From Scatosoma sp045542595 (GTDB taxonomy: Bacteria; Bacillota; Clostridia; Christensenellales; Borkfalkiaceae), in contig JAZQLI010000023.1 of the NCBI GenBank assembly GCA_045542595.1, positions 5,975 through 69,974 on the forward strand: a stretch of 64,000 bases of DNA, read 5' to 3'. The position numbers were made by a program, and so were the translations under genes. The notes beneath the pieces are model-generated. The model searched no databases. It was not told the DNA's origin and saw nothing but the letters and a program-made list of their open reading frames with translations. Below, piece by piece: positions 42,461 to 49,547 of this stretch. Each line of letters opens with the position of its first letter. Position 1 is the first letter of the stretch.

Positions 42461-44908
42461 TCAAGACAGTATACTTAAAGGAGCAAGGTTTGCGGAAAGC
42501 TGCTTTATCCCCAACCCTTCAAACGCGATATCAAGAATGGTGTTCGCTCCTGCGCCGCGTACGGTGATAATAGTACCGACGCCGAATTTGGGATGCTTAA
42601 CCTGTACGCCCGTACGGAACATACTGATATCCTTGTTTGTCCCCATAGGACGCGCGGCAGGTTTTCCCACGCCGCCGTACGTAAAGCCGCTTTCCCTTTT
42701 CGTCGCCGTCGCACGTCCGCCATAGGACGAACCATACGAAGAACCGTAAGACGAACCGTACGTAGAGCCGTAGGAAGAATTGCCGCCGTTCCACGCCGAA
42801 CGGGTAATACTTGAATTTTCCCTTGCATTATCCCGTTTATAACCGCCGTACGACGAACCGTATCCGCCGCCAAACGACGTTTTTCTACCGCCGTAATCGT
42901 CATTCGACGCATACCTGCCCCCTACGTACGCTCCGTTGCCGTAGCTTTCAGGATCGTCGTAATCGTCGTAGCCCATAGGCAAACGGCGCGTTTCCTTAGG
43001 AAGTTCTAACGCGGAAGAAAGTTCTTTCAAGAAACGGGAGCGAGCGGTAGGCTCGCGCTTGCCGTACAAATAGCGGCTTTTCGAACGAGTGAGCCAAAGC
43101 CGTTCTTTTGCACGCGTAATGGCTACGTACATCAACCGCCGTTCTTCTTCCATATCTTCGTCGTTCTCCACCGCACGGGAAACAGGCAGGATATTTTCTT
43201 CCATACCGCAAACGAACACGCAAGTAAATTCTAACCCCTTAACGGAATGCACGGTGGCAAGCGTAACGTAATTGCTATCGTCCATTTCGTCCGTATCCGA
43301 CGAAAGCGTTACTTGCGCCAAATAATCGGTAAGCGTCGCCCCTTCGTTCAAGCGGCAATATTCGTCTACGGAATTGACAAATTCGTCAATGTTCGCCCGT
43401 TTATTGATGCTTTCGTCCGATTCGTCAGCGTATGCTTCGCGCATTTTCGTGTCGGCGATAATCGTTTTCACCAACTCGTTTACCGGCATATCTTGGCTTT
43501 GAATAATCCAGTTTTTAACGAGATTTCTAAAATCGGTAAGTTTTTGTTTGGTTGTGCCCGTAAAACCGAGTTCGTCCAAATCGCAAAGCGCGTCATAGAC
43601 GGAAAGTTCGTTTTGGAATGCGTAATTTTGCAGCGTTTCCACCGTTTTCGCGCCGATTCCGCGCTTGGGGAAATTGATGATTCGCGTTGCCGCTTCGCTG
43701 TCGAACGGGTTGTTGATTAAGCGCAAATACGCCAACAAATCTTTAATTTCTTTACGCTCGAAGAACTTAAATCCCCCAAACACTTTATAAGGAATGGCGT
43801 CGGCAGTAAATTCTTGTTCGAACGAACGGGTGAGTGCGTTCAAGCGCATCAATACGGCAAAATCGGAATAGGAATACCCCCTATCGACCAAACCCTTGAT
43901 GGTTTGCGCGATAAAGCGCGCTTCGCCGCTTTCTTCTTCCGCTTCGTATACTTTCGCAGGCAAGCCTTCTTCGTTTTCCGTCCAAAGCGTTTTGTCCTTG
44001 CGGTGTCCGTTGTGCTTAATAACGATGTTCGCAAGCTGTAAAATATGCTTCGTGGAACGGTAATTTCTCTCTAATTTAAACGTTTTCGCGTCCTTGAAAT
44101 CCTTTTCAAAGTGTAAAATATTTTCTATCTTTGCACCGCGCCAACCGTAAATAGACTGGTCGTCGTCGCCTACTGCAAACAAATTACCGTGCGCTTTGGC
44201 AAGCAAACGAATAATTTCGTATTGTACTGCGTTGGTGTCTTGAAACTCGTCTACGAGAATATAACGGAACCTGCCGCCAAGATATTCGCGCACTTCTTCG
44301 TTTTTACGGAGTAACAGCCGCGTTTCGTTTAATAAATCGTCAAAATCGAGTGCGTTATTTTCGCGCAAATGCTTTTGGTACCGGGTATATACTTTGGTAA
44401 CTTCGTCGATATCTCTATCCCCTGCAAACTCTTCGGCGTAGCGCTCGGGCGCGTAACCGAGCATTTTTGCATTCGCAATATGGTATTTTACCGATTTTAG
44501 CAGTTTTTCGTCGTCAAAATCGCATTCTTGAAAAGATTTTTTAACGATATTATTCCGTTCGGTTTCGCTATAAATGGAGAAGTTTGCGCTAATGCCCACT
44601 TCTTCAGCGTACGTGCGCAAAATGCGCACGCACATACTATGAATGGTGCACACCCAAGACGAAGAAATATCCACTATTTTGGAAAGCCGTTCTTTCATTT
44701 CGTTGGCGGCTTTGTTGGTAAAGGTAATGGCCAAAATTGCCGACGGCGGTACGCGTTTTTCTTCTATCAAATACGCGATACGCGAAGTGAGTACGCGCGT
44801 TTTGCCGCTACCTGCCCCTGCAAGTACCAACACCGCCCCTTCCGTTTGTAAAACGGGTTTTATTTGTTCATCATTGAGTTTTTCCAAAATTTCGTCTATT
44901 TGTGTCAT
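42461..44908 (-). CDS. pcrA: UvrD/PcrA-type DNA helicase with a Tyr-Gly-Ser-rich tail
   Basis: 815 residues. SF1A motifs: AGAGSGKTRVLTSRIAYL, VDEFQDTNAVQYEI, GDDDQSIYGWRGA, TVHSVKGLEF and VAITRAKERLWL. It unwinds DNA in repair and removes RecA. The linker before the last domain (about residues 665-735) is low-complexity, with repeated YGSS/YGST/YGG units. The C-terminal end (VKHPKFGVGTIITVRGAGANTILDIAF) is the Tudor-like RNA-polymerase-binding domain. The promoter places the transcript start on the ATG, so the mRNA looks leaderless. Confidence 0.95.
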   Translation of the reverse strand: MTQIDEILEKLNDEQIKPVLQTEGAVLVLAGAGSGKTRVLTSRIAYLIEEKRVPPSAILAITFTNKAANEMKERLSKIVDISSSWVCTIHSMCVRILRTYAEEVGISANFSIYSETERNNIVKKSFQECDFDDEKLLKSVKYHIANAKMLGYAPERYAEEFAGDRDIDEVTKVYTRYQKHLRENNALDFDDLLNETRLLLRKNEEVREYLGGRFRYILVDEFQDTNAVQYEIIRLLAKAHGNLFAVGDDDQSIYGWRGAKIENILHFEKDFKDAKTFKLERNYRSTKHILQLANIVIKHNGHRKDKTLWTENEEGLPAKVYEAEEESGEARFIAQTIKGLVDRGYSYSDFAVLMRLNALTRSFEQEFTADAIPYKVFGGFKFFERKEIKDLLAYLRLINNPFDSEAATRIINFPKRGIGAKTVETLQNYAFQNELSVYDALCDLDELGFTGTTKQKLTDFRNLVKNWIIQSQDMPVNELVKTIIADTKMREAYADESDESINKRANIDEFVNSVDEYCRLNEGATLTDYLAQVTLSSDTDEMDDSNYVTLATVHSVKGLEFTCVFVCGMEENILPVSRAVENDEDMEEERRLMYVAITRAKERLWLTRSKSRYLYGKREPTARSRFLKELSSALELPKETRRLPMGYDDYDDPESYGNGAYVGGRYASNDDYGGRKTSFGGGYGSSYGGYKRDNARENSSITRSAWNGGNSSYGSTYGSSYGSSYGSSYGGRATATKRESGFTYGGVGKPAARPMGTNKDISMFRTGVQVKHPKFGVGTIITVRGAGANTILDIAFEGLGIKQLSANLAPLSILS

Positions 44909-44914
44909 AAAAAT

Positions 44915-44943
44915 ATTATATCATAATTCGCCTTGATTTGCAA
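44915..44943 (-). promoter_or_regulatory. pcrA promoter (leaderless)
   Basis: On the minus strand TTGCAA (44938-44943), 17 bp, TATAAT (44915-44920). The -10 box ends only six bases before the ATG at 44906-44908, and there is no ribosome site. Confidence 0.75.
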
Positions 44944-44975
44944 GTGCGTACCACCCCGTTTTTCCCTTTTGTAAA

Positions 44976-45008
44976 GAAAAAACGCGTTACACCTTTCCCT
45001 ACGCGTTT
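44976..45008 (-). terminator. terminator of the 138-residue hypothetical gene
   Basis: AAACGCGT pairs with ACGCGTTT over a 13-nt loop and continues into a T-run on the minus strand. Confidence 0.75.
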
Positions 45009-45029
45009 CTCCCTTTTTTCTTCCGTCGT

Positions 45030-45446
45030 TTATTCCCTTGTCGATTGCAGCGTTTCAAACTCGCATTCCTTTCGAAAGCGTTCTAACGCGCGCAAATATT
45101 TTTCACTCAACGAAAGGGTGTAGCGTTGCTTTTCTTCATACGTGAGCGTATCGTAATAGGGCTTGTCCGTAAGCCGACCGATGGCATCGCTTACTTCCCC
45201 TTCGGAAAGGAGCATTTGTTTAACCCTTAAATAGAACTCGTCTTCCTTTTTACCTGCAATTTGTTGCGATACTTTTTCCGCGAAAAAGCGGCCTGCCTTG
45301 CTTTCGTTTACGCCGTTTTCACGCGCTTTTTCCAGTTGACACTGTAAGTCCTTTTGACACTCTTTCCAAAACCCGTTTTTTATCCGCATTTTCGCCCTAC
45401 GCGCTTCGTCGCGCAAAGAATTTTCCGTTTGTCGTTCGTTTGCCAT
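45030..45446 (-). CDS. Charged helical protein of unknown function
   Basis: 138 residues, mostly predicted helix, rich in Glu, Lys and Arg (for example MANERQTENSLRDEARRAKMRI and YLRALERFRKECEFETLQ). The middle, AGKKEDEFYLRVKQMLLSEGEVSDAIGRL, resembles a RecX-like helical bundle only vaguely, and I do not claim that. A GGAGTG ribosome site precedes the ATG, and a terminator follows. It lies alone between pcrA and rpsU. Confidence 0.65.
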   Translation of the reverse strand: MANERQTENSLRDEARRAKMRIKNGFWKECQKDLQCQLEKARENGVNESKAGRFFAEKVSQQIAGKKEDEFYLRVKQMLLSEGEVSDAIGRLTDKPYYDTLTYEEKQRYTLSLSEKYLRALERFRKECEFETLQSTRE

Positions 45447-45527
45447 ATCCGTTCACTCCTTTCTCACTTTTTCTTTCTTTTTTTTCAATATCCCGTATCT
45501 TTCCGTTTTTTTCGACATAGTAAAATG

Positions 45528-45555
45528 AAAAGAGCTCACGTTTGTGAGCTCTTTT
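45528..45555 (-). terminator. rpsU terminator
   Basis: AAAAGAGCTCAC pairs perfectly with GTGAGCTCTTTT around GTTT, just after the rpsU stop codon. Confidence 0.88.
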
Positions 45556-45559
45556 GCGT

Positions 45560-45736
45560 TTAGTTTCTGCTTCTCTTTCTCGCCGCTTCCGACTTCTTCT
45601 TTCTTTTTACGGAAGGTTTTTCATAGAATTCCTTCTTTCTCAAATCGCCGATGATGCCGTCGCGAGAACATTTTCTTTTAAAGCGACGAAGTGCGCTTTC
45701 AACGTTTTCGTTTTCTCCAACTTTAACCGTAGACAT
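45560..45736 (-). CDS. rpsU: 30S ribosomal protein S21
   Basis: 58 residues, translated by eye from the minus strand: MSTVKVGENENVESALRRFK, then KRKCSRDGIIGDLRKKEFYE and a Lys/Arg-rich end KPSVKRKKKSEAARKRSRN. That is the S21 family along its whole length. S21 helps the 30S subunit engage mRNA starts. An AGGTG ribosome site lies eight bases before the ATG. It has its own strong promoter and terminator. Confidence 0.96.
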   Translation of the reverse strand: MSTVKVGENENVESALRRFKRKCSRDGIIGDLRKKEFYEKPSVKRKKKSEAARKRSRN

Positions 45737-45782
45737 TCCTTTTTCACCTGCCTTTGCCGTTGCATTTATTTACTACCCCGTA

Positions 45783-45811
45783 ATTATAACAATTTTGCAA
45801 AAGGGTGTCAA
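45783..45811 (-). promoter_or_regulatory. rpsU promoter
   Basis: On the minus strand TTGACA (45806-45811), 17 bp, TATAAT (45783-45788), a consensus promoter. Confidence 0.88.
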
Positions 45812-45838
45812 GTCTTTTTTCGTCGTTTCTTGGGTTTT

Positions 45839-46459
45839 TTAGGAAATTTTTTCAAAATCACTTGCGGGGTGTTTACACCACGGGCAAACGAAATCGTCGG
45901 GAAGCGGTCCTTCGTGCGTGTAACCGCAAATTTTACATACCCATTTTTCTACGCCTTGGCTTTCTTCCGCTTTTGGCGCTTGGGGTTTGGGTTTGATGTT
46001 GCTTTGGTAATATTCGTACGTTACCGATTTTTCATTTGAAAGCGTTTTCGCTTCCGTAACTTCCGCCACGAACAACGTATGCGTTCCGTAATCGTGCACG
46101 CCTACTACCTTTGCGGAAATTACCGCGTTGGTGTGTTCGGGAATATAATAAATTCCGTTTTCCGTGGTCGGATACGCTTTACCTGCAAATTTATCGGTAT
46201 CTCTCCCCGAAGAAAAACCGAATTGTTTGAAAATATCAAAGGGCGCGCTTTCAGTGAGTACCGACGCGTTAAATACACCCGTTGTTCGAATGAGTTCTTC
46301 CGTGTAGTTCGCTTTATTGACGAATACCGTTATCCGTTTAGGATTATCCGTAATCATAGAAACGGTATTTACGATACAACCGTTTTGCTTTTCATCCGTT
46401 TTCGTTGTCAATACGAACAAACCGTACGTCAATTTATACATTGCTTCTTTTTCAATCAT
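45839..46459 (-). CDS. Flavin reductase-rubredoxin fusion (flavoredoxin/high-molecular-weight rubredoxin type)
   Basis: 206 residues. Residues 1-150 form an FMN-binding flavin reductase-like domain (MYKLTYGLFVLTTK, CIVNTVSMITDNPKRITVFVNKANYTEELI, FGFSSGRDTDKF). A linker rich in Pro, Lys and Glu leads to a rubredoxin with CKICGY and CPWCKH. Such fusions pass electrons to oxygen- or superoxide-reducing proteins in anaerobes. The gene follows a superoxide reductase by 32 bases and likely reduces it. Confidence 0.92.
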   Translation of the reverse strand: MIEKEAMYKLTYGLFVLTTKTDEKQNGCIVNTVSMITDNPKRITVFVNKANYTEELIRTTGVFNASVLTESAPFDIFKQFGFSSGRDTDKFAGKAYPTTENGIYYIPEHTNAVISAKVVGVHDYGTHTLFVAEVTEAKTLSNEKSVTYEYYQSNIKPKPQAPKAEESQGVEKWVCKICGYTHEGPLPDDFVCPWCKHPASDFEKIS

Positions 46460-46491
46460 TTCCGTTTTCCTTTTTATTATCTATTGAATTT

Positions 46492-46842
46492 TTACGCTTT
46501 CCAAAGTCCGTGCAAATTGCAGTATGCGTATACCGCTACAAGCGCGTCGCCGTCCGTAAGCGAGAACGTGCAAACAGGCGCTTCCCCTGCTTTCAAATAC
46601 TTCACTTGATAGCCTTGCTCCGTTTCAATTGCCACCCATTCGATAAGGTGTTCTTCCGTCATAGGATGGGTAACGCTGCCTACGTCTACTTTCACTTGCT
46701 TACACTTTTTCGTAACGACGGGTACGTGCTTTTCCTGCGCTGCGTCCGTGCTGCCTGCAACCAATTCGTTAAACCCTTCTAATTTTAATTCTTCCTTAGA
46801 AATAACCGTCTTTTTGCATTTTTCACATTGATATACTTTCAT
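46492..46842 (-). CDS. Superoxide reductase (desulfoferrodoxin family) lacking half of centre I
   Basis: 116 residues. The catalytic iron centre is complete: Glu37-Lys38-His39 (EKHVP), His59, His65 (VTHPMTEEHLIEWV), Cys108 and His111 (YCNLHG). It reduces superoxide to hydrogen peroxide without making oxygen. The N-terminal desulforedoxin-like domain keeps Cys6 and Cys9, but the usual second pair (VCCG) reads VAGS at 28-31, so centre I probably cannot bind iron. Promoter and palindromic operator lie upstream, and the flavin reductase-rubredoxin gene follows. Confidence 0.93.
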   Translation of the reverse strand: MKVYQCEKCKKTVISKEELKLEGFNELVAGSTDAAQEKHVPVVTKKCKQVKVDVGSVTHPMTEEHLIEWVAIETEQGYQVKYLKAGEAPVCTFSLTDGDALVAVYAYCNLHGLWKA

Positions 46843-46870
46843 TTTCTTTCTCTCCTTTTTATTTTATTAA

Positions 46871-46919
46871 TAAGATTTAATCTTAATAAGAGTATAGCAT
46901 ATAAAAAGTTGCCTGTCAA
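46871..46919 (-). promoter_or_regulatory. Superoxide reductase promoter with a 7-1-7 palindrome (PerR/Fur-type box)
   Basis: On the minus strand TTGACA (46914-46919), 17 bp, TATACT (46891-46896). TAAGATTTAATCTTA (46871-46885) is a perfect 7-1-7 inverted repeat that covers the predicted transcript start. Fur-family operators have this geometry, and PerR is the natural candidate for a superoxide reductase gene. Confidence 0.7.
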
Positions 46920-46947
46920 TAGTTTTTGATAAAAAGATTAAAAAAAT

Positions 46948-47766
46948 TTATGCTTTTTTATCATTTACGTTATATTTATATAACAGTTCGTCTAAATATT
47001 CGCAAGCGGTTTTCAATTCGTGTTCCTTATCGTAATCGTTTGCGTAAGCTTCGATAAGGAGTGCCCCGTCAAACGCAACGTCGCGCAGGCGCTTTACAAG
47101 CGTTTCAAAATCGAACGAGCCTTTACCCGGCAGGCACATTTTTCCGTTTTCGTCGATATCCGAAAGGTGTACGGTTTTTAAACGCGTTCCCATTTCGGTT
47201 AAATACGCTTCGTAGGGATATCCTGAAATGCGCGCCTGTTTGATATCGAGTACACCGCCCAACGTCGGTAAACGCTCGGCAAGGTAGGAAAACACGCCAG
47301 GACGGTTATACGTAGACCATTCCACGTTTTCTAAACACAGAGTAATACCGTGTTTTTCACAAGCGGCAATAATTTGTAAAAAGCCTGGTATCCACGCGGC
47401 GAAATCATCGTTTTCTCCTAAGCGAGACGCCTTTTTTACGCGCGCCAAGCCGTGGAACGTGTAATGCTTTGCCCCTATTATTTCCGCGCCGCAAAGCACC
47501 GTTTCCAGCCATTGAAACGCATCTTCTCTCGTGCGCGGTTGCGCGTTAAAAAATTGCGGTTCAAACTGCGTATTTAAAATATGAACGGAGTGCACGTCGA
47601 TATTCCCTTTTCTTTCCAAAAGCTTACGCGCAAACGGTTCTCCGTATTCGGAAAAGGTAGTTAAAAACACTTCGGCGTGTTTTATGCCCAGCTTTTGCAA
47701 TACAGAAAAAGCGTCTTCAGTTGACGCGCGTAAAAACAACGACGCGGTAGATACGCCTGTAAACAT
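46948..47766 (-). CDS. Sugar phosphate isomerase/epimerase (xylose isomerase-like TIM barrel)
   Basis: 272 residues. The AP-endonuclease-2/xylose-isomerase superfamily pattern is visible in LGIKHAEVFLTTFSEYGEPF, GAKHYTFHGLARVK, CLENVEWSTYNRPG, GGVLDIKQARISGYPYEAYL and LIEAYANDY, giving the usual metal-binding Glu, Asp and His positions. The actual substrate is unknown. It is the last gene of the ACT-luxS-nitroreductase run. Confidence 0.85.
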   Translation of the reverse strand: MFTGVSTASLFLRASTEDAFSVLQKLGIKHAEVFLTTFSEYGEPFARKLLERKGNIDVHSVHILNTQFEPQFFNAQPRTREDAFQWLETVLCGAEIIGAKHYTFHGLARVKKASRLGENDDFAAWIPGFLQIIAACEKHGITLCLENVEWSTYNRPGVFSYLAERLPTLGGVLDIKQARISGYPYEAYLTEMGTRLKTVHLSDIDENGKMCLPGKGSFDFETLVKRLRDVAFDGALLIEAYANDYDKEHELKTACEYLDELLYKYNVNDKKA

Positions 47767-47777
47767 AACAATCCTTT

Positions 47778-48299
47778 TTAGTCGATATAATAAATTCTGT
47801 TTTCTTTACGGGGTTTCACTTTGGGAGTGCCGTCCGCATAGCCGACGATACAGTTCCCTATCCCTTCGTATTCGTCCGTGATACCAAGGCGTTTTAATAT
47901 CGCCTTGCCTTCTTCCTTTTCAAACGTTTCTTTCGCACGGTGAATCCAACACGCGCCCAGCCCTAACGAATGGGCGGCGAGCAACATATTTTCCATCACG
48001 AGCGAACCGTCGTAGACGTGCGTTCCCACGTCCTTTTTCGCAAGCACGACAAGCACCGCAGGCGCGCCGTAGAACGGGTCGCTACGCTTGAACGAGTCGT
48101 CTAATGCGTTGAGTGCGGACAATTCGCTTATTACCTGCTTGTCGGTAACCACCAAAACGATGGGCGATTGCATATTCAAACCCGACGGAGCGGCAATTCC
48201 TGCCGCCGCGATTTGTTCTAACAACTCTTTAGGTACACAGTCCTTTTTATATTTCTTCACGCTCGCGCGCGAGAAAATGGTTTGCAACGTTTCATTCAT
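47778..48299 (-). CDS. Nitroreductase-family flavoprotein
   Basis: 173 residues. FSRASVKKYKKDCVPKELLEQI and AAPSGLNMQSPIVLVV are the FMN phosphate-binding segments, and LGLGACWIHRAKE completes the fold. It likely reduces an unknown substrate with NAD(P)H. It lies seven bases after luxS. Confidence 0.9.
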   Translation of the reverse strand: MNETLQTIFSRASVKKYKKDCVPKELLEQIAAAGIAAPSGLNMQSPIVLVVTDKQVISELSALNALDDSFKRSDPFYGAPAVLVVLAKKDVGTHVYDGSLVMENMLLAAHSLGLGACWIHRAKETFEKEEGKAILKRLGITDEYEGIGNCIVGYADGTPKVKPRKENRIYYID

Positions 48300-48306
48300 T
48301 CTATTT

Positions 48307-48768
48307 TCACTCCGGATATACTAATTTTTCTTCCGTCCAGCCCTTTAACACGGCGGACATTTCCGCACCTAAAGCTTTTGCCGACGGTAAATCGTGTTCT
48401 AAATAATTACCGCATTCCCTTTGGCTTGCGCCGGGGATTTCCTTATCGTAAACGGCTATTTTACGGAAACATTCTTGCACCAAAGCAATGGCTTCTTTTT
48501 TTGAAACGCTATCGCGTAGAAGCAAATAGAATCCCGTACGACACCCCATAGGCCCTATATACAGCACCTGATTTGCATAAACGGAATTGCGCGCAAACGT
48601 GGCGAATAGGTGTTCGAACGTGTGCATAGTTGCGCTAGGGAGATATTCTCCGCCGTTGGGTAAACGCATACGGATATCATAGGTAATTACGTCGCCGTCT
48701 ATACGCGAAACGTACATTCCTTGACGCATAGTATCGTGATTTACGGTAAAGCTAGCTATTTTTTCCAT
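48307..48768 (-). CDS. luxS: S-ribosylhomocysteine lyase LuxS
   Basis: Cleaves S-ribosylhomocysteine to homocysteine and DPD, the precursor of autoinducer-2. The zinc motif HTFEH and the third metal ligand in RECGNYLEHDLPSAK are present; 153 residues. It belongs to the activated methyl cycle fed by metK at the window start, which is a pathway link rather than an operon one. ACT-domain gene and luxS are three bases apart. Confidence 0.97.
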   Translation of the reverse strand: MEKIASFTVNHDTMRQGMYVSRIDGDVITYDIRMRLPNGGEYLPSATMHTFEHLFATFARNSVYANQVLYIGPMGCRTGFYLLLRDSVSKKEAIALVQECFRKIAVYDKEIPGASQRECGNYLEHDLPSAKALGAEMSAVLKGWTEEKLVYPE

Positions 48769-48771
48769 AAT

Positions 48772-49173
48772 TTATAAAATTTTTGCACCCGTCTTTTGTA
48801 AAACGTCGATAGCCTTTTGGGGCGTGGAGGTTTTAAAACCGATTTGTGCGTGCCCGTTTTCCCCTGCAAACGAATACATATATTCGATATTGACGCCGCC
48901 CTCGTATAACGCAATCAATAAATCGGCAAGCGCACCTGCTTTATCAGGTACTTCGATAGCTACAAGTTCTACAATCGAAGATAAAAACCCTGCGGTTTGC
49001 AGTGCGGCAAGCGCTTTTTGATTATCGTCTGTAAGTACGCGTAAAATACCGAAATCTTTGGTGTCGGCAATGGATAACGAACGCATATTTACCCCTGCTT
49101 CTTTTAATACTTTACAGCAATCGCTTACGCGGCCTTCCCTGTTCTCTAAAAAGATGGCAATTTGTTCAATCAT
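48772..49173 (-). CDS. Tandem ACT-domain protein
   Basis: 133 residues composed of two ACT domains: IEQIAIFLENREGRVSDCCKVLKEAGVNMRSLSIADT and LVAIEVPDKAGALADLLIALYEGGVNIEYMYSF. ACT domains bind amino acids. This gene usually sits right after paaK in iorA-iorB-paaK clusters, suggesting an aromatic-amino-acid sensing role; here a 374-base repeat region separates it from paaK. Confidence 0.9.
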   Translation of the reverse strand: MIEQIAIFLENREGRVSDCCKVLKEAGVNMRSLSIADTKDFGILRVLTDDNQKALAALQTAGFLSSIVELVAIEVPDKAGALADLLIALYEGGVNIEYMYSFAGENGHAQIGFKTSTPQKAIDVLQKTGAKIL

Positions 49174-49227
49174 AATTATTCTCCTTTAAGGAAATTATTT
49201 TTTATGGCTCTTATACTACGCCGTAGC

Positions 49228-49458
49228 GAAGTAAAACGGTTGTACCTACCGAGCCACAGACAAGCGAAGTAAAACGGTTGTACCTACCGAGCTACATACA
49301 ACCGAAGTAAAACGGCTCAAATGCAAGTAGTTCAAGCAGAACACGGCTTTGTTACCGTTGCCCCACCCAACTTACATCAACCGAAGTAAAACGGTTGTAC
49401 CTACCGAGCTACATACAACCGAAGTAAAACGGCTCAAATGCAAGTAGTTCAAGGAAAA
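49228..49458. repeat. 38-bp repeat units in a 117-bp duplication
   Basis: GAAGTAAAACGG starts at 49228, 49266, 49304, 49383 and 49421, which gives steps of 38, 38, 79 and 38. The block 49266-49336 recurs at 49383-49453 (117 bp later). Units carry CAACCG-AAGTAAAA-CGGTTG hairpins, and GGTTGTA can also pair with the next TACAACC, so two foldings compete. There are no unique spacers, so it is not a CRISPR array. Confidence 0.85.
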
Positions 49459-49511
49459 GTAAAATTTTTCGCCGCGCGCGTACATAGACGTACGTAAGCA
49501 AGAAAAATTTT
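49368..49511 (-). repeat. Dispersed structured element, copy 3 (paaK/ACT gap)
   Basis: Contains the 16 bases shared with copy 1 (49368-49383), the box ATGCAAG (49438-49444) and an outer stem of 10 bp, AAAATTTTTC (49461-49470) with GAAAAATTTT (49502-49511). The inner hairpin is GCGTAC-ATAGAC-GTACGT (49478-49495) with one G-T wobble. A partial fourth copy, 49321-49353, repeats ATGCAAG and, 27 nt later, TTTGTT as in copy 1, but lacks the inner hairpin. Confidence 0.72.
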
Positions 49512-49547
49512 TTCTTTGACGCTGAAATACGCCGCATTTCAGACGTT

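Noticed and set aside
49228..49458. CRISPR-like periodic repeats
   Set aside because: The 38-bp units are directly adjacent with no unique spacers, and no cas genes are present in the window.
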